A DNA stretch of 64,000 nt from positions 868,001-932,000 of the forward strand of contig WBMW01005315.1 in NCBI GenBank assembly GCA_013396635.1. Direction: 5' to 3'. The translations under genes were made by a program, and so were the position numbers. Positions within the stretch are counted from its first letter, which is position 1. Each line of letters begins with the position of its first letter. Below are positions 38,706 through 49,355 of this stretch, piece by piece. The notes beneath the pieces were generated by a model. The model saw only the letters and a list, made by a program, of their open reading frames with translations. It had not been told where the DNA came from and did no database searches. This DNA comes from Penelope pileata (Eukaryota > Chordata > Aves > Galliformes > Cracidae).

Positions 38706-39245
38706 AGAGCATGCCCCCTACGTCAGGAGCAATATCCTCTATTTCTTCCATCCAAGCTGCTTTGCAGCAGATGTGCAAATCCATTGATTCAGCTCAAGGG
38801 TACTGTCCTGGCCAGACCAGCTGGACAAGGAAATTGAAAAGTAGAAACCTGTTACAAACAGGTTACGAGCCCAAACGCCAGGTGAGAAAAGCTTCTTGTT
38901 CATCATCTCCAGAACTAAAGTCTTCCCTTGAGTTCACGAAGAAGGAAGTTTGCTTCTTTGCCAGCCTCCGGGCTAACTGAAAGGATTACAAAAGATCTCA
39001 CTAATATACTAGCTACCCTCAGAAGACTTGCTTTCAACAGCATAGGATCCTGCTGCTATCAGCCAGGTCTGCTGAGAAAGTCTCACGTTGCTTACTTAGT
39101 AAAACTACACCAAGCTACCTGAACAGGAAGCACGAGCTAAAAGTATTATGGAGAACATTCCCCAGATATGTGGCTAAAAAGAATTTAATTAGAATTTAAT
39201 TATTATTACTTTTTCCTAGAACGCAGTGTTTAAAAAAAAAAAAAA
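38706..39245. other. Unique non-coding DNA up to the A-run gap
   Basis: No gene or transposon is recognised. The stretch ends in a poly(A) run at about 39233-39245 that leads directly into the gap. Confidence 0.5.
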
Positions 39246-39271
39246 NNNNNNNNNNNNNNNNNNNNNNNNNN
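39246..39271. other. Assembly gap, 26 N, in an A-rich tract
   Basis: The gap is preceded by 13 A residues and followed by a GAAA/GGAA-rich stretch to about 39298. It is most likely a collapsed or unresolved purine-rich low-complexity tract. Confidence 1.
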
Positions 39272-39298
39272 AAGAGGAAGAAAGAAGAAAGAAAATAA

Positions 39299-41518
39299 GA
39301 GTCACTCTGGCCACTTCTCTTCAACACAAGATCTTCCTGTATAGACTGACTTTATCCAGCACCACAGTTCTGGGTCATAATCTTTGCAAATATTGTGCAG
39401 ATCAAGCATTAAGTATAAGTGTTCAGCTTCCTTACCTCTTAACTTCTCTGTTATAAAACATTAAGAAGACTTCCTTTTGATGGTCTTTCAATTTAAGAGG
39501 GATCATCCAGGCAACAAGCATTTCAAAACAGATGTTCCTTGGGAAAAAACTAACTAGAAAAATTCACCCATTCTACACCATAGCACAAAACACTTCTTCT
39601 CTCTGTCTCCAACTCTGTCCTGTCCTGAAGCCTTTGAGCCTTGAGGAAACACCTCTGGTTGAAAAGTTAATGACTAAAATTCACATCAAAACTTTGATTA
39701 ATACTTTGAAATGAGAAGTAGAATGGGTATTTAAATCAAAATAATGTGACAACCAAATTTTTAGGCTCTGGCCACGCTGTAGAGTCCACAATCTATTCAA
39801 TTAATTTACTTTTACATAGCCTTCCCTTCTTTCCTTTAAGTGGTCTCCAACTCACTACTGCGTAACTTTTGATTTCAAGAATTGACATTTCTGATTATTT
39901 CAGGAGATGGAAAACTTGCCTCGTGATGTACACAACATCCACAAAGCTAAGCTAATCTTTGGTGCTCAAATCAAAGTGCAGTCTCTTATGAGTGAGGTTA
40001 TGTTTCTTCCCACAAAGGAATAAGGATCAGACTCATGAAAAGACCCAAGGTCTCCTGAACCAGGATGAAACAAATGCTTCAGATGTGGATGTCTAAAGGC
40101 AGATCCTTCATCCAAGCTAAGCAGCCTCTAAATCAATCATGACTTTTCAAGATCTGTACCAGACAAAAAAGTCATAAGAAAAAAAGGTGTGATTTCAGAC
40201 TGTACCATGAAGGACACACTCTAGGTATCGGAATTTGCTCTATACAGGCAAACCTTTTCCGTGCAGGTACTTCCTACTTTTTGACTTTATAATCTTAAAG
40301 TTTCTTCAACACATTTTTTAAATGTAAGTCGATGACATACAGTAATAGCTAGTTCATATCACAACCAGAAGATGTTGATCGTGCCAGGAAATACTTCTGA
40401 ACTCCAGATGGATGGATGGGTAGGACTATGTTGTAACTGTGATGATTTAAGGATAGAAGCAGGTCAAGGCTTGAAGGGAGAGGTAATGTCTATGAATAGA
40501 GCAACCAATACACTGGAAATAACTGATAAACTAAAGAAGAAATTACATGCTAAAAGTTTTACTTTGTTTTCTCATGTATCAGCTACTCTAATTAAAGATT
40601 TGACTTCTCCATACAAACAGTATTTTAAAAAAAAATAGACTGATGAACTGATATCTAGATTGATTTTAAAATTTGTCTTGGACTCCCATGCTAAACCCTG
40701 GGGCACATAATTAAGGCTCAACATGCCATGACCACACACCCTAGGTTTATGTCACTGGTTCAGAAAGGTCACAGAGATACCTTTCAGCCAGACATATGGT
40801 TATCTGAATAAAACCTCTTGGAGGAGCTAACAGACATACCAGTTACATTTTTCCCTGATAGGAATGACTGCTGCATTTATTCATACAGCAGACGGTTAAG
40901 ATAGGGCTTGAAGAGCAGGCACAGTTTTATTAGTAATTGAAATTTCATGAAAATCAGAAGCCTGTGTTAGTCACAGTGACATTTCAGTTTGGTGGCTTCT
41001 CAGAGGTCGCATCACTTATTTATATAACTTTGAAGCACAGAAAACCCAGACTAGGCAGCAGAATAAGCACACCAAGCATACAATGTAGCCACAGAATGCA
41101 ATGATGACATTTAGATAGGTTTCTCCCTTTTCTGTGGAAAGGATCTCACTTGGGTGATAACGTGCAGAGCTTAAACTGTCCACAGAGCTTTGAATGGCAC
41201 AGGCATATCCTCTGCTCTGCCCCACCAGGCACAGTGAAAACACAAGAAAAGTGAAGGTACACCACTAACAAACATTTGACTGTTCTCTGCTGCAATAGGA
41301 GAAACTGCAGCGAAGCAAAGAATGAGCTCTTCTGTTGGTGTATATCGAAAAAGCTATGGTGATTTCCTGCATGTCTCAATCCCACCAACCTTGAAAATAT
41401 TGTTTAACCTATTGTCTGAAGTCTCCTGCTTATGGACTTTCCCTATAAACTGTTGTCTTTCCTTGAAACTTTTGCATGAACTTCATTACTTGTCTACCTC
41501 AAAAATATCATCAGATGT
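39299..41518. other. Unique non-coding DNA
   Basis: No gene or transposon is recognised. An 88-codon frame at 40372-40638 (+) has no known motif. Confidence 0.5.
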
Positions 41519-42974
41519 AATCAGCATGGATTCACCAAGGGGAAATCATGGCTGACTAACCTGAAAAACTTCTGCAAGGAAACAACTGGCCAGATAGAAG
41601 AGGATACTGCAGTGGACATTGCCTGGACTTCAGTAAGGCATTTGCCATTCTCCGCATACAATTCTCATAGACAAACTGTTGATGTATGGGCTAGTAGGAC
41701 AGATAATGAGGTGGACTGAAAAATAGTCAGAATAGCCAAGCCCAGAGGGTAGCAATCAGCGGTGCAAATGCTAGATGGAGGCCAGTAACTAGCAGTGTAC
41801 CCCAGGGGCCAACATCTGTTCAATATCTTTGTTAAAGATCTGGGAGACAGAGCAGAACCACAGAATCACAGAACTGTAGGGGTTGGAAGGGACCTCTGGA
41901 GATCATCGAGTCCAACCCTCCTGCCAAAGCAGTTCCCTAGTGCAGGTCACAGAGGCAGGCGTCCAGATGGGTCTTGAATATCTCCAGGGAAGGAGACTCC
42001 ACAACCTCCCTGGGCAGCCTGTTCCAGTGCTCCGTCACCCGCACCGTGAAGAAGTTCTTCCGCATATTGGTGCAGAACTTCCTATGCTCCAGTTTGTGGC
42101 CATTTCCCAGCAGAGTGTAACTCCAAGAAGTCTGATGACACAAAATTGGGAAGAACGGGCAACACACTGGACAGTCATGCTGCCATCCAGAGGGACCTCA
42201 GCAGAAACAGGCTTACAGGAACCTCACAAAACTGAACAAGAGAACATGCAAAGCCCTGCACCTGGGGAGAAACAACCCCAGGCACCAGAACATGCCGGGG
42301 GCCATCCAGCCTCAAGATGGAGGCAGCCCTCTGCAGAAAATGACTTTGGTATCCTGCTGGACATCAAGTCATAAGCCACCAGCATGTCCTTTCTGTAAAG
42401 GTGGCCAACAGTATCCTTGGCTGCTTTAGAAGGAGTGATGCCAGAAGGTCAAGGGCAGTAATTTCTCCTCTCAGCAATGCTGAAGCCAGACCTGGAGTAC
42501 TGTGCTCAGGTCTAGGTTCTCTAGTACAAAAGAGGCATGGACTTACTGGAGAGAGTCCAGTGGAGAGTCACAGAGCTGATGAAGGGACTGGAGCATCTCG
42601 CTTCTGAGGACAGCCTGTTCAGCCTGAAAAAGAGCAAGCTTGGGGGCTGGATCTTATGAATGCATATAAATATCTGAAGGCAGGGTGCAAAGAAGGCATT
42701 GAGCTCGCCTAATTGGTGCTCAGTGACAGGACAAGAGGCAACGGACACAAAATGAAACACAGGATGTTCCTTCTGAACATCAGAAAATGCTTTTTTACTG
42801 TGAGGATGACAAAGCACTGGAACAGGTTGCCCAGAGAGGTTGTGGAGTCTCCATCCTTGGAAAGGGTCCTAGGCAACATACTCAAGGTGTCCCTGACTGA
42901 GAAGAGGGGTTGGATGAGATTTAAGTGATGAGGTCCCTTACAACCTCAGCCATTCTGTGATTCTGCAATCCTGT
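41519..42974 (+). mobile_element. Long old CR1 LINE (plus strand), interrupted by a younger CR1
   Basis: The left part (41519-41855) encodes the middle of the reverse transcriptase in shifted frames. QHGFTKGKSWLTNL starts at 41522, a TAVDI-like block follows, then a YPRGQHLFNIFVKDLGD block near 41795-41850 that corresponds to the PQGSVLGPILFNIFINDLD motif. The right part (42109-42974) resumes with SDDTKLG near 42130. It continues through the QRDLS, DLEYCAQV-like, LFSL, RTRGNGHKMKHRMFLLNIRKCFFTVRMTKHWNRLPREVVESPSL (42730-42870) and tail blocks. It ends in degraded octamers at 42955-42974. Many stops and indels make it dead. It is the longest LINE relic here. Confidence 0.88.
41856..42108 (-). 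mobile_element. CR1 LINE nested inside an older CR1 (minus strand)
   Basis: This is a 253-bp, 5'-truncated CR1 in the orientation opposite to its host element. The minus strand reads NGHKLEHRKFCTNMRKNFFTVRVTEHWNRLPREVVESPSLEIFKTHLDACLCDLH and then stops, with a complete 3' UTR and tail. The host CR1 sequence stops at 41855 and resumes at 42109. The pentamer AGCAG occurs at both edges (41851-41855 and 42109-42113), consistent with a short target duplication. The reading frame is still intact, so it is younger than its host. Confidence 0.88.
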
Positions 42975-45900
42975 GAACTGTGCCACTCAATATACTGAAT
43001 AATCTGAAAATGTCTAATAGCAATCACTTATGCATGTAATTGTTGTAAGCGTATATAACAGTCTACATGTATACAACAGCATAGGAAAAATGTGCAAGCT
43101 TTGAAGGATAATTAGTGTTTGGTGATAGCAAAGCTAAGTCTTTTCACCAACATTTAAAATACATAGTTATTCAAAACATTTCATGAACACAAAATCAAAA
43201 GATTTGATTTTAATAAAAGCATTTAACAGTTCATTTTTTACTGACTCATTTAGACTTTTGTAAATACTATCCATTTAAAACAATAAAAGTCAAAGTAATG
43301 CTTTATTTTGTTAAACATTTTGGTATTTTCAGTTTTTGTTTCAGTTCAAGATTAAATTACTCATGTTTTCTTTGTCTGGCATTCCTTTTTAGATTTGAAT
43401 CTAGGATGAATTGTTTTTGTTTAATGATAAAAAAAATACTATTTTCCTAAGTTTTGCTAAATAGCATTGTATGAAATTCCGGTGCCATCTAATCTAAAAA
43501 ATTCTTACTTCTTTAGTTACATGTTGAGTTTGAAAACATACAGTGCATGAATATCTGCAGTTGTGAAAGTTACCTGTCATCTATGATTGGTGGACAACTC
43601 TGCTAGTGCCTGCAAGAGCAAGAAGCAAAAGCCACACTAGTAGCCTACAGGTCTTTGAAGACCTCTATGCTTATCCAGCCAGCTGAGTAATGAGGAGAGT
43701 AAAGTTAGACCAAGAGGAGTTGTTTCTCATCTACAGTGAGAAATATGTCAGTAACGTGTATGGGGAGCCCAAAGGGGCCAGTGGTGTGCTGAGTAATTGG
43801 GAGTAAAGAAGGGCACTGGCAGGAAGAAATGGGGCTTTGGAAAAAGAGGGGAGCTGAAACTGGAAGGGTTGAATGCTACTTAAGGGAGTCTGTAGAAAGG
43901 GAGGGGAAAGGAAACAGATGAATGTGGCTTGAAGACAATGAGAAAGTTTCAGGCAATTTTCTGTAAGGTCATTGGTGCGTCTTTCTCCCACCTCTGTAGT
44001 ATCATGCAACCTAGCAGCTCATCTAGCAATTTTGAAGGACCTTTCCTCCATCTTTAAGCAGGGTAGCCTCATCCTTCTTAGGTAGCTTGTGTAAGTAGTC
44101 GGGGGATCTCCTTTGGTAGCATGCACTGCTCAGACAGATGTCTCTCCTTTATCCCTGAAGGAAAAAGAAAAGAGATGGTTTTGATGGGACCATCTTGTAC
44201 AGTTAGTTGTCAGTGAACATAAGAGACTACCTGATTTTTGCTACCTAAAGTCAATCTCACAGAGCAATGTTTATGTTCAAGCTTTAATCCTTTGCTCAAA
44301 CATGAGTAAAAGCTGTGTTATGGAACTAAGTGTTAAGGGCCAAAAATAAATCCCCAAACCGAAACCAACTGAGTCAAAAAGCAGCGGATATATAAACAAG
44401 TCTTGGCTGACTTCCAGATGATGTTGAAAAAAAAAATAAAATAAAATGTAAAAGCATCAGTTTCTTCTAGCTAGGTTTATATTACTATCAGACACCTGGT
44501 ACCTCTTCTGAGACCACATCCTCACATTAGCTCCACCAGGAAGAACCCTGTCAGAGAGGTAAGGAGCACTTCTAACACTGATGCCATTGCTGAGCTTCCA
44601 GTGATTGGAAAGTGATAACCAGAAAGTCCAGAAAGTCACAAAGCTTTTCCTCCTCTGTGAGAGGATTTCTCTTCAAGATGGAAGTTGTTGCTGAACAGAG
44701 ACTGGCAGCTTCACAAATGAAACTTAGGAACAACAGATTTGAGATACTCCTTGAATGCTGAAAATGTCCACAGGACAGCTTTTCAATCTTGCTCTTAAAC
44801 CTCTTCTTCTTTTACGAAGTGTTATGAAAGGCATCAAAAACATTAAGCAAGCCATGTACGTTGCCCAGGCCATCCTATAGCCCACTTTACTTGTGGACCT
44901 TTTTCTCTGCCAATGCGAATGTTGAAACCCATCTGCTGTGTCTTCTCTTCCAGGCTGTAAGTTTGGGACTGGCCTGAAGAGCACTGTTCTTCACAAGCTG
45001 TAGTGTTAGGATTGGTAGCCTTAATTCATCTTAAATTCAGTGAAGCTGGAGAATGTGTTTCTGCAACATTCTCATGTACAGTTTTCTAAAGCCTAGAGCA
45101 CAACAGTACGGGTGTCTATAGATTTTGAGAACTGTCACAACAGATATATAAAAGTAAAGTAAGCACATAAAGGAAGTTGCACTGGAAAATTTAAGACATT
45201 TGAAGCAGTCAGATAGCTTAGCTATCTGGCTTTACAGTGGAAGCCTGTTATGCCTATTATTACTCTTTCATGTATTTAACTGTATGTATTCATGCCTTTG
45301 ATTTTAACAACCAAGCACAGTGAAAGAGAGCAGCTGGAGGAGTGACACAATCACACACGCACCCCACTGATGTTTGCTAGTGTGAAAGTTACTTTTACTC
45401 CTCCTGGATTTCCTTTCACCTAAGGCAAAGATTAAGTTGACTGCAAGCAGCTGTACTAGGGGTTATGGAAACACATAGACCTACTGCCTGCTTTCTCTTC
45501 CACACACCTCGCCCTGCTAAGTCTGTTTCTTAGAAAGGCAACAACTTTGCTACAGAAACATGTGGAGGAAACTTACAGTTGACCTCACTCAAGCTCAAGC
45601 AGGTGGGAGAGGGAGCCGCAGATGTCATTGTGCTGACACTGCCCAGAGCTCCAGGAAGCTCTCCCAGCACTGAGCAACAGCATGTTGAGACAGGCAATGC
45701 AGCGGCGATACTGTACTCCAGCGAGGATCTCTCTGTATTTGCAGATGCAAGGGAGGTAGTTTCAGCATGTGGGCGTCAAACGAAACCTAAAGTACACGGT
45801 GGATTTAGTGACTTCCAATTTGTTAGCTTTACAGACCTGAGTTTGCAAACAGTTTGGATAATTTTGTGACCCAAAAGAGAAGCCAGCTGTTTCCAGGCTT

Positions 45901-48362
45901 TACTTTCAATTACTTCCTCCTACTCTCTCTCTTAAAATGAAAAAGAGAAAATAAATTACATGCAAAAATGAAATGAAATGAAATAAAACCTCCTTCCTGT
46001 CACCAGAGGTTCCAACTGTCACTCTGTTTTGTTTGAAAAAGGCAGTGTCCTTGTTCTCCAAGAATAAACAGGCAAATGGTTATGGCCTAGCACAGAGGGC
46101 TGCTTTCAGTGGCAGGGGTATGTGCTGTGGTGTCCCAAAGCCTGAGGGGACTGCCCCTTCTGAGGCCTTAGCCAGAGCCTGCCCACCAGCCTCACCATGA
46201 ACACTGTGTAAGTTTTCACTGTTCTGCCTCAATGGGAGAACTGTTGACAGCTTTGATTGGGAATAACGTTGAACTCTTCCAGTGTCTAAGCATTTACGAG
46301 TGATTATGAGCAAAAATTCTGCAAGTAGTAGTTTTAATTTTTTTTTTGTACTCTAGACCTCAAAGCTCTTGATCAGTTTTGCTCCCTGTTTATCTCTGAG
46401 AGGTAAAGATCTCTTTCATTTTGCTATGCCTTCTGAGATGATGACTAGGCCAAATAATTATTGAGTGCTGCATGAAAATAGTGCCATTTGGGTCTTGTGG
46501 GCCTGATAGTACTGTAAGGCAAGTCAAAGTGAAAGTAGAGAAAAGATGTAGAAGACTGACTGCTGAAAGTGTGTAGAAGGGGACCTTCAGCTTGAAGACC
46601 CCTTCTCTTTTGTCAGTCTCCCTTAGCAAAACTGCACATCCGTGGATAGATCTCACCATTTCTTCTCACCACTGCAATGCAATATGAGCTTTTCACAGGA
46701 TGTATTTCAACAAAGAAAGCAAGGCATTAGGAATGTGCTTGAACCATTCAATGAGCAAACCTGCCAAAAACCACATGGGACAGAAATACGGTCTCTTGTG
46801 GGACTCAGATCATGCTATCTGGATGTCTGTCAAGCTTATTTCTGGATGCTAAGTTGTCTTCAGCCAATAAGAAGTACAGCTCAGTATACTTTATAATCCT
46901 TTTGACAATATTACTACTGTATGGACAGTAATAAACTCTCAAGGCAGCCACTTATTCCTCTAAGAGTCCCTTTTATGTCACTCTGGCAGAATATTATAGC
47001 TTTAAATTGGCTGCAAATTATACTTACACCCACTTAGCACTCCTGCAACAACATGAAGAGAACTTACAGAAATGAGAAGCTAAATGTTCTGCATACAGAG
47101 GAAATGTAATATTCATTATAAACATCTACTCCAGCCCAGTGTTAACCACACAGTAAGCTGGTTTGCTTCTGGATACACATTTTAAAAGTGCACAAGGGAC
47201 CCAAGGACTTCAGCCACATTTTCTAAAGCTGCTGTGATATTAAAGGGGATATAATTACACTGTCCTTAAAAGGTGGTTTTAGCAAAGATCAAGCATACTG
47301 CAGCTTGTCTTAGGTGTGCCAAACCCTTCTGTAGCTGCCAAAACCAATATGTACTCAGCCACTGTGTTCTGTCACAAAGGATCACTCAAGCTTCATAGGT
47401 CAGTCACCGGCTTCCCCTTGAACCTTCATTTTCAATCCGATGTCTGTATGGACAGCCAGTGTTGGTATCAGCTCCCTGAAAAACAACTGGGATGTATCCA
47501 GAGAAATTTGTGAATACAAAGTCAATTTTGAAATATAGTGCTCCAAACACAAGAAAAGACTTTCCACCCTTCTTGGAAATGCTAGTAACTGATTTCCTGA
47601 GCTCCACACAAGACAGGCAACATTGCTGTCCTCTCGAATGCTATCTGAGCAGGAAATGCAAGAGCACAAAAGGTTGTGGATGGATCTGCCTGGCTGCAGA
47701 ATGAGAGCTAAACCCGACTCGCAGCCATCTATCCTCCAGCTTTTATTCAGTTTCTCACTTCATGAACTCTTCATCTCCTATTAGCTTTGATCTACATGCA
47801 TTGACTGCAAAAGGCCCATTTTTCCTGCCTCAGAGGTGAAATCACCTAAATAAAAGGCTACATCAGACCTCAGTGTTTCCACAACAACAAAAGAGACACT
47901 TGTATGCTTCACTTCACCAGGAAAGAAGGGGAAAATCATCAATCAGACTGAATACTGGAGTGGTCAATTGACCGCTAAGTCAGCTGTCCAACTGATTATC
48001 CACTTGAAGTAGTCAACCACTTTTGTAGAAAGAGGACCATATGCATTTCCTTCTGACATCAAGCTGGTAGATACTTATAAAAGCTTTAAGAGACTCCAGG
48101 GAAACCAATTCAGCCTTTTCAAATGCACCTTGAAAGCGCAGCAAATCTGTGGAAAATTGATTTTAAGTTTTTATTCAAAAAAGAGAAGGAAGTGCACTAG
48201 AAAGGTGAAAAAAAATTAAGAAAATATATCCAAGACCGTTTTGTCTTGTAACTTAGAAATACTCAAGAGTCCTCGGTTTTCATTCAGACTCTTGAATTAG
48301 TCTCATGCAGGGTGCTGCTTCAGTCACTGTCTCACTGGTTTTCTTTTTCTTTTTCCTGTTAC
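42975..48362. other. Unique non-coding DNA, AT-rich
   Basis: No gene or transposon is recognised. Notable low-complexity pieces are an A-rich run at about 44429-44450 and a GAAAT pentamer repeat at 45969-45987. The longest frames are under 100 codons. Confidence 0.5.
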
Positions 48363-49259
48363 AGTGCTGTACCCCATGGGTCAGTCCTGGAGCCCATCTT
48401 GTTTAATATCTTTATTGATGACCTAGATGAGAGGATTGAGTGTATCCTCAGTAAGTTTGCAGATGACACCAAGCTGGGAGGAAGTGTCGATCTGCCTGAG
48501 GGTAGGGAGGCCCTTCAGAGGGATCTGGATAAGCTGGATAGCTGGACTGAGGCCAATGGGATGAGGTTCAATAAGGCCAAGTGCCAGGTCCTGCACTTTG
48601 GTCACAATAACTCCACACAATGCTATAGGCTTGGGGCAGAATGGCTAGAAGACTGTGAAGAGGAAAAGGACCTGAGGATGTTGGTTGATACTTGGCTAAA
48701 CATGAGCCAACAGTGTGCCCAGGTGGCCAAGAAGGCTAATGGCACCCTGGTCTGTATTAGAAATAGTGTAGCCAGCAGGAGCAGGGAGGTGATCATCCCC
48801 CTGTACTCAGCTCTGGTGCGGCCGCACCTCGAGTACTGTGTTCAGTTACGGGCCCCTCACTACAAGAAAGACATCAAGGCCCTGGAACCTGTCCAGAGAA
48901 GAGCAACAAAACTGGTGAGGGACCTGGAGCACAAGTCTTATGAGGAGCGGCTGAGGGAGCTGGGATTGTTCAGTCTGGAGAAGAGGAGGCTCAGGGGAGA
49001 CCCCATTGCACTGTACAACTTCCTGAGGGGAGGTTGTGGTGATGAGGGGGTCGGCCTCTTCTCCCAGATAACTACTGACAGGACAAGAGGGAACGGCCAC
49101 AAGTTGCACCAGGGGAAATTTAAATTAGATATAAGGAAAAACTTCTTCTCCCAAAGTGTGGTCAGGGACTGGAATGGCCTGCCCAGGGAGGTGGTGGAGT
49201 CACCGTCCCTGGCAGTGTTCAAGAAGCGTCTGGATGAGGTGCTACGGGATATGATTTAG
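48363..49259 (+). CDS. CR1 ORF2 partial: reverse transcriptase second half and C-terminal region
   Basis: The frame encodes 298 CR1-derived residues. An extra in-frame ATG at 48312 in the flank would add 17 unrelated residues. Visible motifs are the block-B-like segment SAVPHGSVLEPILFNIF (intact CR1s usually have PQGSVLGP, so Q to H and G to E are changes) and the catalytic FADD box at 48456-48467, which carries the metal-binding aspartates. The thumb and C-terminal region follow, with ALVRPHLEYCVQ, VQRRATKLV, LGLFSLEKRRLRGD, DRTRGNGHKLHQG and WNGLPREVVESPSLAVF. The missing N-terminal endonuclease and first reverse transcriptase blocks make it non-functional. In a full element the protein would copy CR1 RNA into DNA at a nicked target. 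It is a transposon remnant, not a host gene. Confidence 0.85.
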   Translation, partial: SAVPHGSVLEPILFNIFIDDLDERIECILSKFADDTKLGGSVDLPEGREALQRDLDKLDSWTEANGMRFNKAKCQVLHFGHNNSTQCYRLGAEWLEDCEEEKDLRMLVDTWLNMSQQCAQVAKKANGTLVCIRNSVASRSREVIIPLYSALVRPHLEYCVQLRAPHYKKDIKALEPVQRRATKLVRDLEHKSYEERLRELGLFSLEKRRLRGDPIALYNFLRGGCGDEGVGLFSQITTDRTRGNGHKLHQGKFKLDIRKNFFSQSVVRDWNGLPREVVESPSLAVFKKRLDEVLRDMI

Positions 49260-49355
49260 TAGCTTAGTGGGTGGTAATGGTGATAGGAGGATGGTTGGAC
49301 TAGATGATCTCATAGGTCCTTTCCAACCTTGTGTTTCTATGATTCTATGATTCTT
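48363..49355 (+). mobile_element. CR1 LINE, best-preserved copy, 5'-truncated (plus strand)
   Basis: A 993-bp CR1 comprises the second half of ORF2, a short 3' UTR (gtgggtggtaatggtgatag and onward) and the typical tail of ATTCTATG-type octamers (about 49335-49355). The junction at its 5' end follows a pyrimidine-rich flank ending in CAG. ORF2 is open from the first CR1 codon to its natural stop at 49259, unlike all other copies here, so this is probably one of the younger insertions. It cannot move by itself because the endonuclease and the N-terminal reverse transcriptase motifs are missing. Confidence 0.95.

Noticed and set aside
48846..49222. 87- and 94-codon minus-strand frames within the CR1 at 48.4-49.3 kb
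   Set aside because: They are antisense shadows of the CR1 ORF2 frame.
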